Below are positions 8,705 through 18,115 of a stretch of DNA of 33,249 nt, piece after piece; position 1 is the stretch's first letter; each line of letters starts with the position of its first letter. This DNA is from Rhizobiaceae bacterium (lineage in GTDB: Bacteria; Pseudomonadota; Alphaproteobacteria; Rhizobiales; Rhizobiaceae), in contig JAESUH010000158.1 of the NCBI GenBank assembly GCA_016763155.1, positions 1-33,249 on the forward strand, written 5' to 3'. Both the position numbers and the translations under genes were made by a program. The notes under the pieces were generated by a model. The model searched no databases and was not told where the DNA came from. It was given only the letters and a program-made list of their open reading frames with translations.

Positions 8705-9835
8705 ATGAAAAATATTCCATTCATTGATCTAAAAGCGCAGCAACAATTTCTTGGAAACAAAATCCAAGATGCAATCAACGGTGTGTTGGAACATGGCCGC
8801 TACATTATGGGTCCGGAAATTCAGACCTTTGAAGGGCTGTTGGCAAAATTTGGGGAATTGGAAAGAGCCGTTAGTTGTTCTAACGGAACTGACGCTATCC
8901 AATTGCCATTGATGGCTTGGAATATTGGACCGGGCGACGCTGTTTTTGTGCCAAGCTTCACGTTTGCCTCCACAGCAGAGGTCGTCGCATTGGTTGGAGC
9001 AACGCCAGTATTTGTCGAAGTTTTGCCCGACACATTCAACATGGACCCGCAGCGCCTTTTGGCGGCAATTGAAGAAGTTGAAGCTGAGGGTAAGTTGACC
9101 CCTAGGGCCGTGATTGCTGTTGATTTGTTCGGACAGATTGCGAATTACCCGGCTTTGCAAAAAATTACGGCCGACAAAGGTCTGAAATTGATTGCTGATG
9201 CGGCGCAGGGTTTTGGTTCAACGCTTGATGGATCACAAGCAGGCAAATGGGCCGATGTGGTTACAACCAGTTTCTTCCCTGCAAAACCTCTTGGTTGTTA
9301 TGGTGACGGCGGTGCCGTTTTAACCAATGACCATGAGGTCGCCGATATAATGGCCTCGCTTCGCGTCCATGGCAAAGGGTCAGACAAATACGACAACGTC
9401 AGAATTGGCATGAATGCCCGGCTGGATACAATACAAGCAGCTGTTTTGATCGAAAAAATAGCAATATTTCCAGGCGAAATTGAAAAACGCAACAAGGTTG
9501 CAAAACAGTACACTCAAGGATTGCACAATGTTGTTACGACACCGTTTGTTCCTGAAGGCTTCGTCTCTACTTGGGCTCAATACACAATCCGTGTAAGTGA
9601 CCGAGAAGCGGTGCAAGCTAAATTGAAAGAAGCAAACGTTCCAGCCGTTGTGTATTATCCAACCCCGCTTCATATGCAGACCGCATATTCAAAATTCCCT
9701 ATCGGCGGAGGCGAACTAGCTGTCTCTGAACAACTCGCTGGCGAAGTATTAAGCTTGCCGATGCACCCATATATGGAAGACGATGTTATCAACTACATCA
9801 TCGAGAGTGTGAGAGAAGCGGTCCGGGGAGAATAG
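8705..9835 (+). CDS. wbpE: WbpE-like 3-keto-sugar aminotransferase (DegT/DnrJ/EryC1 family)
   Basis: PLP-dependent transfer of an amino group from glutamate to C3 of the 3-keto UDP-GlcNAcA made by WbpB. The 376-residue protein begins IPFIDLKAQQ, a typical WbpE start, and keeps the PLP lysine: SFFPAKPLGCYGDGG with Lys194, in clear contrast to the lysine-less homologue at 1874-3037. Other fold markers are SNGTDAIQLPLMA, PSFTFASTAEVV, ADAAQGFGS and NARLDTIQAAVL. It closes the wbpA-B-D-E block. Its stop codon lies in the loop of a GGGGAG/CTCCCC hairpin. Confidence 0.91.
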   Translation: MKNIPFIDLKAQQQFLGNKIQDAINGVLEHGRYIMGPEIQTFEGLLAKFGELERAVSCSNGTDAIQLPLMAWNIGPGDAVFVPSFTFASTAEVVALVGATPVFVEVLPDTFNMDPQRLLAAIEEVEAEGKLTPRAVIAVDLFGQIANYPALQKITADKGLKLIADAAQGFGSTLDGSQAGKWADVVTTSFFPAKPLGCYGDGGAVLTNDHEVADIMASLRVHGKGSDKYDNVRIGMNARLDTIQAAVLIEKIAIFPGEIEKRNKVAKQYTQGLHNVVTTPFVPEGFVSTWAQYTIRVSDREAVQAKLKEANVPAVVYYPTPLHMQTAYSKFPIGGGELAVSEQLAGEVLSLPMHPYMEDDVINYIIESVREAVRGE

Positions 9836-9841
9836 CTCCCC
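9825..9841 (+). terminator. GC-rich hairpin spanning the wbpE stop codon
   Basis: GGGGAG (9825-9830) and CTCCCC (9836-9841) pair perfectly with the loop AATAG, which contains the TAG stop. A run of T does not follow, so classic intrinsic termination is doubtful. It sits exactly at the boundary between the wbp block and the wzy cassette and could be a weak terminator or an mRNA-stabilising element. Confidence 0.4.
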
Positions 9842-10005
9842 CGTGATTTGTAAATATTTGGTAATTTAAGAAAATAGTGTGTCTGGCATTATGCTTCGAA
9901 AGTTGGTCTTTTTGGTCCGCTAAAATTGTTGATTTTCCTAACGCCGAATGGTAAAAATAAAAAAGAAACTACTAATTTAAAACACATCGTTCTCGAGAAA
10001 AATAC

Positions 10006-11352
10006 ATGGCAACAAGTCGTAAGAGACGCCGTTTAAAGCCTGCAGTATTGCTTGGTTCGGCGTTGATTTTATACATATTATCTATCCAATTTGCCTACCA
10101 GTACTTTATGTTGCTGAAATGGGGGGAGGACTATCTAGAAACTAACTGGGGACATGGACAAATCACTCCATCTACTGGTTTTTTTGTATCGGTTCTTCTG
10201 GCCTACGGTGTTTTTTTAGTGTCCAGAATGGGAAATCGTCCAAGCGATTTTATGCATCTTCTGTTTTTTTTAACGCCGATAATTCCAATGTGCATCATTT
10301 CCGGCAATAGAGGCGTTGGTTTGTCTTTTATCTTGTATGTGATGGTCGCCTTTACAATGTCTTATTTTGTCTCGTGCATTAGTTTTAAACGTCTGTTTGG
10401 GCGAATGAGAGTAGGCCTAATTGGTGAGAAACAGTATTTGAGACTGAGCGTATTAATGGGTGTCGGAATACTCCTTTGGGCAATCGCGAAAGGAGGTTTG
10501 GACCATTTGAATTTTAGTTTTTCAGATTCTTATGAGTTTCGAAGAGGGGCGAGTGAAAGTCGTGGCTCTCTGTTAAATTATGTATTATTGAACTATGTTG
10601 GCATTTTAATTTCACTGGGTTTTGCAATTGCATTTTCCCGGCGAAAAATTATTTATATTGTGTCTCTTTTTGCTATCAACGTCGCAATTTTCGCACTGAC
10701 ATCAAATAAAGCTTATCTATTTATAGGCGTGTTTGCTTTGGCAATGCACATAATTTTAAGCACCAGATCGCCGAAATTCTATCTGACGCTTGGACTTGGA
10801 AGTGTTGCTGTTGGTCTCACAGTTCTCTATCTATTTTTTCCTGAACGGTGGCTGGTACCCACACTGTTTGTGAGACGATATTTGTTTGTACCAGCATATA
10901 TCAATTTTTTCTTTTGGGATTTTTTTAGTAATCATTCTTATGCTTATTGGTCTGATTCAAAATTTGGTTTGGGAATTGTCGAGTCGGTTTACGGGCGGCC
11001 AACTCCGCAGGTGATTGGTGACTATTTTAGCGGCATCGATTTTTCAAACACCGCACAGAAATTTAATAACGCTAATACAGGTTGGCTTGGATCCGGTTAC
11101 GGAAATGCCGGTGTGGTAGGCATGTTTATCTACGCGATCATGTCTGGAGTAGTGACCAAATTTGCAAATATTTTAGGCAAATTGGTTGGAAACAAGGTAG
11201 CGATAGTTGGTCTTGCATTTTACTTCTTTGCAATATTTTTCACCTCAACTGACCTTCCCGCTGCGCTTCTGACATACGGGTTTTTCTCCTTGTGCATCAT
11301 ACTATTTCTTTGGAAGCAAACTAACCAGCGCAGTAAAAATCCAAGTGCATGA
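10006..11352 (+). CDS. wzy: O-antigen/capsule repeat-unit polymerase (Wzy-like)
   Basis: A 448-residue polytopic inner-membrane protein. About ten or more hydrophobic segments alternate with short basic loops, for example around residues 13-35, 58-72, 80-95, 98-120, 142-158, 188-206, 212-228, 236-246, 260-282 and 370-440. A long hydrophilic stretch near residues 300-365, facing the periplasm in related Wzy proteins, precedes GSGYGNAGVVGMFIYA, a glycine-rich form common in oligosaccharide repeat-unit polymerases. The N-terminus is strongly basic (SRKRRRLK). Wzy proteins diverge widely, so the call rests on topology plus direct neighbourhood of a Wzx flippase. It would join lipid-linked repeat units at the periplasmic face. 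A 170-nt AT-rich gap precedes it and probably contains a promoter, but no confident boxes were found. Confidence 0.78.
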   Translation: MATSRKRRRLKPAVLLGSALILYILSIQFAYQYFMLLKWGEDYLETNWGHGQITPSTGFFVSVLLAYGVFLVSRMGNRPSDFMHLLFFLTPIIPMCIISGNRGVGLSFILYVMVAFTMSYFVSCISFKRLFGRMRVGLIGEKQYLRLSVLMGVGILLWAIAKGGLDHLNFSFSDSYEFRRGASESRGSLLNYVLLNYVGILISLGFAIAFSRRKIIYIVSLFAINVAIFALTSNKAYLFIGVFALAMHIILSTRSPKFYLTLGLGSVAVGLTVLYLFFPERWLVPTLFVRRYLFVPAYINFFFWDFFSNHSYAYWSDSKFGLGIVESVYGRPTPQVIGDYFSGIDFSNTAQKFNNANTGWLGSGYGNAGVVGMFIYAIMSGVVTKFANILGKLVGNKVAIVGLAFYFFAIFFTSTDLPAALLTYGFFSLCIILFLWKQTNQRSKNPSA

Positions 11353-11363
11353 GGTGATATAGA

Positions 11364-12665
11364 ATGCGGTCACTATTTTCACTCGCTATTGGTGGGTCCG
11401 ATCGATTTCGACGTAATTTCATGAAAATTGCGTCGGCAAACGCGATCGCCCAGGTGGTTTCTATCGTGTCCTTACCGCTTTTATCTCGGCTTTATCTACC
11501 GGAAGATTTTGGTATTCTTACGACCTATACACTGATGCAGAGTGTCGTTCTTAGTTTCGTCACAGGACGAATTGAATGGATAATACCAAACGCAAAATCT
11601 CGCATTCAGGTGCGCAGACTGTTGGGTTTGGGAGTGGGAATTACCGCAGGCGTTCTATGCTTTGTTGTCGGGGCGCTGATCGCGTTTCACACACAAATTG
11701 AGACCATATTTGATTTGCCGGAAATTAGCCCCATTTTATGGTTTCTGCCAGTGGGCGTACTTGCTGGAGCGTTCCAGTTATTATGGCAGTCTTGGTATGT
11801 ATTTGGGGGGGATCTTACTCGAGTAGGTTATTCAAAACTCGCTCAATCCATAGCAACAATGTTGCTGAGCCTAGTATTAGGCCTGACAGCATTGGCTGGA
11901 ATGGGGTTGGTTTCTGCCTATGTTGCTGGCTTTATTGCTGCTGTGATCGTTCTTTTGTCGGGACGAAACAAAGATGCTGGCAGCGCCATGGTTTTTAGGC
12001 CGAAAAGAGCTGTTCGTTTACTTAGAATCTATGGCCGACAAATGATGGCATCTACGGCATTGAGTGTCATAAATATCTCAATGAATATGAGCCTGACAAT
12101 GCTGTTAATTCTATATTACAACTCTCAAACTGTTGGGTGGTATGGGCTAGTTTTTCGCGTGGCTACTGCTCCAATTAGCCTCTTTACGACGGCTATTGTT
12201 CAGAGCTTCTGGACAGACGCCGCGCTTTTAGCAAAAACAGACCCTAAGTCCCTTAGGGAATTCTATCTAGGTTCGATCAAGAGGCTGAGCATCGTCTCGG
12301 TGCCCTTTGCTGGTGTATTTCTTTGCGGTCCGCTGTATATTCCTTTCTTGTTCGGGAATGAAAACTGGAGTGGCGCGGGGCTGTTATTGATGGCTGTTAC
12401 TCCTTATTTGATTGGGATAATTATCTTTGGTTCTACAACCCACCTTATTGTGTATGGTAAAGCTCATTGGCAATTGCTTTGTGATGCTTTTACCTTTACT
12501 GTCGCCGTAGGCGGTTTTATACTAATTGCTGTTTCTGGGCAGGAAGCTTGGGTTGCTGTAGCGGTGACTAGTGTGGCTTTATTGGCAGGATATATTCTTC
12601 GGTTTTTCATTCATTTGCGTGCCAATGATTTGGCAATGCAGGCGTTTGACAATGATGCAGACTAA
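11364..12665 (+). CDS. wzx: Lipid-linked oligosaccharide flippase (Wzx-like, MOP superfamily)
   Basis: A 433-residue membrane protein with the layout of polysaccharide flippases: about 12 hydrophobic helices throughout and a conserved N-terminal segment with ANAIAQVVSIVSLPLLSRLYLPEDFG, typical of the oligosaccharide flippase family. It would move undecaprenyl-diphosphate-linked repeat units from the cytoplasmic to the periplasmic face for Wzy. The start at 11364 follows GAGG at 11351-11354; an internal Met at residue 20 (MKIASAN) is an alternative that would leave the helices intact. It lies 11 nt after wzy, so the two are co-transcribed. Confidence 0.88.
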   Translation: MRSLFSLAIGGSDRFRRNFMKIASANAIAQVVSIVSLPLLSRLYLPEDFGILTTYTLMQSVVLSFVTGRIEWIIPNAKSRIQVRRLLGLGVGITAGVLCFVVGALIAFHTQIETIFDLPEISPILWFLPVGVLAGAFQLLWQSWYVFGGDLTRVGYSKLAQSIATMLLSLVLGLTALAGMGLVSAYVAGFIAAVIVLLSGRNKDAGSAMVFRPKRAVRLLRIYGRQMMASTALSVINISMNMSLTMLLILYYNSQTVGWYGLVFRVATAPISLFTTAIVQSFWTDAALLAKTDPKSLREFYLGSIKRLSIVSVPFAGVFLCGPLYIPFLFGNENWSGAGLLLMAVTPYLIGIIIFGSTTHLIVYGKAHWQLLCDAFTFTVAVGGFILIAVSGQEAWVAVAVTSVALLAGYILRFFIHLRANDLAMQAFDNDAD

Positions 12666-12695
12666 CAAGTTAGCGTTTTTATTTTGGGTTTCTCA

Positions 12696-13535
12696 ATGAG
12701 TAATAATGAGCAAATATGTTACAATTGCAATTCCGGTGAATCTCAACTTTTTCTTGAAGAAAACGGATTCAACCTAGTGAAATGTGATGGTTGTGGCATT
12801 CTTTACATCAACAATCCTCCGACCGGCGGGGAAATCGAAGTTGCTACCACTACCGGTATTCATGACGGTGAAAAGCAACTCGATGTAAATGTCAGATACC
12901 GAAAGAGTGCTGATCGGCTGTATCGAAAAGTACTTCCAAAATTATTTCCCGATGGATTTTCGGATGTAAATACGTGGTTGGATGTTGGCTGCGGATACGG
13001 TGAATTTCTTGAAACTCTTCAAAACTATTCCCGCAATAGTGTCGAATTGTTTGGGTCCGAGCCAAATGTAATAAAACAACAAGCAGCCCAGAAGATGGGG
13101 ATGAATGTTTCATACTATGATCTCGATGAGCATGATACAAAATATGATGTTGTTTCTTTATTGAATGTCTATTCGCATCTACCCAATCCGTTTGAGTTTA
13201 TAAAAAGCCTTAGAAATGTTGTTTCTCCGGGAGGGTTTTTGTTGATTCAAACTGGCGACATTACTAGCGTCACGCGGGAAAGTTTAATCAAACCGGCAGG
13301 GTTGCCGGATCATTTGTCCTTTGCAACAGAATCTGCGCTTATAAGCATGCTTGATCGCGTTGGATTTGATATTGAAAGCGTTGTTAAGATTCCAAGTATT
13401 GCTTTCACCTTAGATCAGGTTGCTAAGGAAATAGTTAAATTGATACTCCCTAACAAATCATCTTTCCTAAAATACTATTTTTTGCCGAAAAAAACTCAGA
13501 GCCAAAGCATGTTCGTTCTTGCTAGATTGCGGTAA
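12696..13535 (+). CDS. SAM-dependent methyltransferase with N-terminal zinc ribbon
   Basis: A 279-residue protein. The N-terminus has two CxxC pairs (CYNCNSGES and CDGCGILY), a probable zinc ribbon, followed by a class I methyltransferase domain with motif I WLDVGCGYGEFLE near residue 95, an acidic segment after the second strand and LLNVYSHLPNPFEFIKSL as the post-motif helix. This domain order is common in sugar-modifying methyltransferases of polysaccharide loci (Methyltransf_23 type). The ATG at 12696 is chosen; a TTG four codons upstream is possible and neither has a strong ribosome binding site. It could O-methylate a sugar of the repeat unit or cap the chain; the target cannot be read from sequence. 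Confidence 0.8.
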   Translation: MSNNEQICYNCNSGESQLFLEENGFNLVKCDGCGILYINNPPTGGEIEVATTTGIHDGEKQLDVNVRYRKSADRLYRKVLPKLFPDGFSDVNTWLDVGCGYGEFLETLQNYSRNSVELFGSEPNVIKQQAAQKMGMNVSYYDLDEHDTKYDVVSLLNVYSHLPNPFEFIKSLRNVVSPGGFLLIQTGDITSVTRESLIKPAGLPDHLSFATESALISMLDRVGFDIESVVKIPSIAFTLDQVAKEIVKLILPNKSSFLKYYFLPKKTQSQSMFVLARLR

Positions 13536-13592
13536 AACCAAAATTACTGATTTGCGTTTGTAGAACAATGCTAGATGAATCGGGATAGAAAT

Positions 13593-14738
13593 ATGAAGAT
13601 TGTACATCTTTGTGTCTCCAATTTTTATGTAGATGGTTACTCATACCAGGAAAATGAGTTGATCCGGGAGCATGTTCGCGCTGGTCATGATGTAAAGGTG
13701 ATTGCTTCGACGGAAACGATTGGCCCAAATGGCAAACTAACATATACTGAAGCTAGGAACTATTTGGGGTCTGAGGGTGCACGAGTAACCCGGATATCAT
13801 ATTTAAAGTGCATTCCCAGCAAAATTGTTCGAAAAATGAGAGTTCATTCTGAAATTTTTCAATTGCTCGAAGAGTTTGATCCAGATGTGATTTTGTTTCA
13901 CAGCTTATGCAGCTGGGAATTGTTGACGGTTGCAAAATACAAACGGACCCATCCGAAAGTTCTGTTTTATGCAGATAGTCACGAAGACTGGAACAACAGT
14001 GCCCAATCATTTGTATCGCGTGAAATCCTGCACAAGCGCTATTATGGCCCCATTCTCAGACGTGCCCTACCGCAGATTGAAAAACTGCTTTGCATTTCGA
14101 CTGAGACAATGGATTTTGTTGAGGAGGTCTATTCTATAGACCGTGATAAGTTAGAGTTTTTTCCTTTGGGGGGGCACCCGGTACCTGATCAAGAATATGC
14201 GAAACTCCGAAAAACTACCCGTGAGTCTTTGGGAGTCAAAGACGACCAAACCATGTTTGTCCAGTCTGGTAAGCAAACCATACGCAAAAAGTTGATCGAT
14301 AGTTTAAAGGCATTTGCTGCAACGCCTGAGCCAAACTTCAGGCTTTTCATCGTAGGAATTTTGTTCGATGACATTCGCGAAGAGGCTCAACAACTGATAG
14401 ACACCGACCCACGCGTGACATTTTTAGGTTGGAAAAGTGCAAGTGAATTGGCAGAAATTCTTATAGCCGCTGATATATATCTGCAACCAGGAACACAGTC
14501 GGTTACCATGCAAAGCAGCCTTTGCGCCCATTGTGCCGTAATCATTGATGATGTTAAAAGCCACGCCCCATATATCCGTGACAATGGTTGGTTGATTAAT
14601 GAAAATTACTCGCTCGCTTGGATATTGGCTGATGTATCAAAACGCAAATCTGAATTAAAACGAATGCAGGATGCTTCATACCAGTTAGCGTTGGAATTTC
14701 TGGACTATTCAAAATTGGCAAAAAGGATATTGTCATGA
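13593..14738 (+). CDS. Glycosyltransferase, GT-B fold (GT4-like)
   Basis: A 381-residue soluble glycosyltransferase. The N-terminal domain starts MKIVHLCVSNFYVDGYSYQE, the usual first strand and loop of family 4 enzymes, with HEDWNN near residue 135. The C-terminal domain has FVQSGKQTIRKKLIDSLKAF (first strand with basic donor-binding residues), VTFLGWKSASELAEILIAADIYLQPGTQSVTMQ, and ends without a membrane segment. The ATG at 13593, preceded by GGGATAG, fits the conserved start better than the in-frame ATG six codons upstream. It would add one sugar to the lipid-linked repeat unit on the cytoplasmic side; donor and acceptor are unknown. Its stop overlaps the next start by 4 nt. Confidence 0.82.
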   Translation: MKIVHLCVSNFYVDGYSYQENELIREHVRAGHDVKVIASTETIGPNGKLTYTEARNYLGSEGARVTRISYLKCIPSKIVRKMRVHSEIFQLLEEFDPDVILFHSLCSWELLTVAKYKRTHPKVLFYADSHEDWNNSAQSFVSREILHKRYYGPILRRALPQIEKLLCISTETMDFVEEVYSIDRDKLEFFPLGGHPVPDQEYAKLRKTTRESLGVKDDQTMFVQSGKQTIRKKLIDSLKAFAATPEPNFRLFIVGILFDDIREEAQQLIDTDPRVTFLGWKSASELAEILIAADIYLQPGTQSVTMQSSLCAHCAVIIDDVKSHAPYIRDNGWLINENYSLAWILADVSKRKSELKRMQDASYQLALEFLDYSKLAKRILS

Positions 14739-16825
14739 GGAAACAGGGAATTTTTGATATTCGCAAAACACTTTTACTTTGTATTTTAGCCATCATTTGG
14801 TTCACAGCATCAGCGCGCGCAGAATTCTGCATGCCTGATCGTAATTCCATCTCAATTGTCGCAGGGGATTCTTCTATTTCTCGTGATGCGCTTGGCGCAC
14901 GTAGATTAGAATTTATGATGCAGGAAGCGCAAAAAATATTTCGGGGCTCTTTAAAATCTGATTGTAAAATCGAGATAAGGCTTGTGTCTCCGCAGCCTAA
15001 AGACCGTAGAAGTTTTGGGAAAGATGCGTTCCGAGTTATTAAACAGCTAAAGGACTATCAGATAGAAGCAACGGATTCATTGGGTTACCTTTACGGCTTC
15101 TACGAAGTCTTGTTGGATTTGGGTGTGTTGTTTGTATCTTCTGGAGAAACCGTAATTGCTCCGTCCTCGGCACAGTATTTTGATGCAGATTTCAATCGCA
15201 TTGTCTCACCAAAAGTAGCTAGTCGAGGGCTTTGGGCATTTGGAAAAGATCTGGACTCCTCATTTTTGTTATGGGCAGGGCGAAACAGATTCAATCTGGT
15301 TGGCGGCGAATTTAAAGGCCATAAAGAATGGTTCGATATATTTGGAGTAAAAAGCTGGTCTGGAGGCCATAATGTGCTTTCGACTCTGGCGCCTAGCGAT
15401 CTGGTCGAGAATGGCAAGACATTAATTGAGGCACATCCTGATTGGTTTGGAGTTACAAATGTTTTGGGTATCAGCAGCCCCGAAAATCCTATTCCCAACA
15501 ATTCTGAAAGTTACACAAACCCATGCTTTGGCAACCTTGAATATACAGAATTTATTGGGACTTCTCTAATACGTGCATTGACCAAAGGAGTTTATAAAAG
15601 GGTCGATATGCTAAATATCTGGCCGTCAGACAGTCCATCACTACGCATGGGAAAACATTGTGAACTTGCCCCAGGGTCGGAAAATGCTACCGATGATTTG
15701 ATCGTTTTCTACAATCGACTTGTCCAGATTCTGGCCGAGTCACCTGAAATGCAGAAAATGGGAAGAAGTGTCGAGATCGCAGGTATCGGATATTATGGCA
15801 GCTATGATCTTAGCAAAACAAAGCAAAAATTTTCTAAAAGTTCTAACAATTCAAGCTATGTACATGTGTTTTATAACAACGTACGCAGTTACCAAGGGCA
15901 ACTCGAGGATATCCGATTTGGTGTAAACCAACGATTGCTTACCATGCTTGATAATACGATTGATCGTCATAAATTAACAAAATTTGGAATTGTCGACTAT
16001 TTTAATTATTCAATTTATAGATCGATGGTTTCCCCCAATATTAACCTTCTCAAGGGGGATATTAATTCTCTGTCAGAACGGGGAATGAGCCTATACGCCT
16101 ATATGCACCCGAGCAGCGACCCTTCAATTTTTCAATCAACTCTCGATTTTGCCTTGAGCCGTTTTCTATTCAATTCAGAAAACCCAAAAATTGCGCTTGA
16201 ACGTTTTTCTGCTTATGTGCTTGGGGATTCTAACCTCAAGTGGATAATTGAGGACTATGAAAGCGCCATTAAAAATATATTTGAAATATTTGGACCTGAA
16301 ACGTCTCTCTGGTTGATTCAGATGGCTGATCGGTTTTGGGCATCTCCACCATTAGATATGTCACAAATTTTAAAGCTATCAGAGGCCTTGCAAAACGGGC
16401 ATGATATTTTCTTGACACCAATGCGCCTTGGGTCTTGGGGTGGGGCAAATTTTCATGGGCAGGGCCTTAATGAAACGCTTTCGCGGTTGCGTAGTCTGGA
16501 AGAAAAGATCACAGCTCTTCAACTGCGAACCACGGAGAGCAAGCCACCAAAAAACACCTCTCGACTGGCAACGGTTGCTACGGAGGTTCAACGCACTCGG
16601 CTTCTTTTCGAGTTGGCAGAATTTGTTACTTTACATCGAATTGCTTCTGAAGCCAAAAATTTGCCCGTATGCCAGCAAATGCTGGATAGATATCAGGCAA
16701 ATATTGCGACCCTAAGTTCCATGCCATGGCCAAAAAAAGTGTCGAAATTTGGTGGAAGGAAACAAAGCTTGTCGGCGTTGACTAAAGTATTTGATGACTT
16801 TCTAAAGCCCGCCTGTTCCGGATAG
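14735..16825 (+). CDS. Exported DUF4838-type protein, possible glycoside hydrolase
   Basis: A 696-residue protein with a clear signal peptide: basic RKQGIFDIRK, a hydrophobic core and ASARA before a likely cleavage after residue 29. Residues around 100-140 (DYQIEATDSLGYLYGFYEVLLDLGVLF, read in pieces) resemble the small N-terminal domain of GH67/GH20-like enzymes, and RNRFNLVGGEFKG and DMLNIWPSDSP recall the barrel domain of DUF4838 proteins. This family match is from memory and moderate. It overlaps the preceding glycosyltransferase gene by 4 nt (ATGA), so its product is made with the assembly enzymes but acts outside the cytoplasm. Possible roles are trimming or remodelling of the polysaccharide, or release of chains. 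No catalytic residues can be assigned confidently. Confidence 0.6.
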   Translation: MRKQGIFDIRKTLLLCILAIIWFTASARAEFCMPDRNSISIVAGDSSISRDALGARRLEFMMQEAQKIFRGSLKSDCKIEIRLVSPQPKDRRSFGKDAFRVIKQLKDYQIEATDSLGYLYGFYEVLLDLGVLFVSSGETVIAPSSAQYFDADFNRIVSPKVASRGLWAFGKDLDSSFLLWAGRNRFNLVGGEFKGHKEWFDIFGVKSWSGGHNVLSTLAPSDLVENGKTLIEAHPDWFGVTNVLGISSPENPIPNNSESYTNPCFGNLEYTEFIGTSLIRALTKGVYKRVDMLNIWPSDSPSLRMGKHCELAPGSENATDDLIVFYNRLVQILAESPEMQKMGRSVEIAGIGYYGSYDLSKTKQKFSKSSNNSSYVHVFYNNVRSYQGQLEDIRFGVNQRLLTMLDNTIDRHKLTKFGIVDYFNYSIYRSMVSPNINLLKGDINSLSERGMSLYAYMHPSSDPSIFQSTLDFALSRFLFNSENPKIALERFSAYVLGDSNLKWIIEDYESAIKNIFEIFGPETSLWLIQMADRFWASPPLDMSQILKLSEALQNGHDIFLTPMRLGSWGGANFHGQGLNETLSRLRSLEEKITALQLRTTESKPPKNTSRLATVATEVQRTRLLFELAEFVTLHRIASEAKNLPVCQQMLDRYQANIATLSSMPWPKKVSKFGGRKQSLSALTKVFDDFLKPACSG

Positions 16826-16971
16826 TACAACTCTAATAATAATGATTGTATTTTTGCCCAAAATTTGAGAAAGGTATGGCAAAATCAAAGTGTTTTTGTT
16901 CGTGAAAATCTACCCGATGTCGATGGTTGGTTTGCCGATTCAATTGCCGGGTGTTTTGGAGTGAATATTTA

Positions 16972-18105
16972 ATGACCGAGTACAAAATCTGCAGCAACTG
17001 CGTAATGGACACCAGTGATAGCGAGATAACCTTTGACGAAAAAGGGGTGTGCGATCACTGCAATGGTTTTTGGACGAATGTCGAGCCAAATTGGCATCCC
17101 GATGAGATAGGAAAAGCACAAGTCGCCAAAATGGTGGCGGATATCAAGTCGAACGGTGAAGGCAAAGAGTTCGATTGTATCTTGGGCATGTCCGGCGGGC
17201 TAGATAGTTCCTATTTGCTTCATTTGGTAGTGGTAGAATTTGGGCTTCGCCCGCTGGTTTTTCACGTGGATGGTGGCTGGAACACCGATCTTGCCGTCAA
17301 TAATATTCAAGTAATGATCGATAAGCTTGGGCTGGATCTTTACACTGAAGTTATCAATTGGCAGGAAATGCGTGATTTCCAACTTTCATTCTTCAAATCT
17401 GGAGTGCCGCATCTTGATATTCCTCAAGACCATGCGTTTATCGCAACGCTTTACCATTTCGCTCACAAACACGGAATAAAGTACATTCTCAATGGTGGAA
17501 ACTACGCTACAGAGTGCGTGCGCAATCCGCTTGAATGGCTTTATTACGGCACGGACATGGCTCAGTTGAAAGACATTCAGCACCAGTTTGGAACGCGTGA
17601 ACTTAAAACTTATCCGTTCAGTTCAATTCTGTTTCACAAAGTCTATTTGCGATATTTGAAAGGGGTGAAAGTTGTAAAGCCTCTGGATAGCCTGCCTTAT
17701 ACAAAAAAAATCGCAATCGATACGCTTACGAGTAAATACGGTTGGACACCCTATCCTCAAAAACACTTTGAGAGCCGCTTTACCCGGTTCTATGAAGCCT
17801 ATTGGTTGCCTACCAGATTTGGGTACGACACTCGACGCGTGCAATATTCCTCACTGATTTTGACCAATCAAATGACCCGGGACGAGGCCATTGAGAAGTT
17901 GAAGGCTCCGGCTTATAATCCTGAGACAATTGATGAAGAATTTGAGTATATCGCGACCAAGCTTGGAATTTCCGTAGAAGAACTTCGCGGTTATCACGAG
18001 ATGCCTCTTAAAACCTATCGCGATTACAAAAATCAGGAAACAATGTTTAACATTGGAGCCAAGGTATTGGGCATGCTTGGCATTGAGCGGAACACCAAAC
18101 GATAG
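16972..18105 (+). CDS. wbpG: N-acetyl sugar amidotransferase (WbpG family)
   Basis: ATP-dependent amidotransferase needed, with HisH2 and HisF2, to turn an N-acetyl group into an acetamidino group on 2,3-diamino uronic acids. The ATG at 16972 has GGAG at 16958-16961 and gives 377 residues; a longer reading from 16927 lacks family support. Visible are a zinc-type pair C7xxC10 and C27xxC30 and the PP-loop ATP pyrophosphatase motif SGGLDSS at 74-80, followed by FHVDGGWNTDLAVNN and a long C-terminal part that fits the family. It starts the wbpG-hisH-hisF set (10-nt gap, then 1-nt overlap) and should work on the product of wbpA-B-D-E encoded at 5738-9835. Confidence 0.93.
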   Translation: MTEYKICSNCVMDTSDSEITFDEKGVCDHCNGFWTNVEPNWHPDEIGKAQVAKMVADIKSNGEGKEFDCILGMSGGLDSSYLLHLVVVEFGLRPLVFHVDGGWNTDLAVNNIQVMIDKLGLDLYTEVINWQEMRDFQLSFFKSGVPHLDIPQDHAFIATLYHFAHKHGIKYILNGGNYATECVRNPLEWLYYGTDMAQLKDIQHQFGTRELKTYPFSSILFHKVYLRYLKGVKVVKPLDSLPYTKKIAIDTLTSKYGWTPYPQKHFESRFTRFYEAYWLPTRFGYDTRRVQYSSLILTNQMTRDEAIEKLKAPAYNPETIDEEFEYIATKLGISVEELRGYHEMPLKTYRDYKNQETMFNIGAKVLGMLGIERNTKR

Positions 18106-18115
18106 TGAGATTCTC

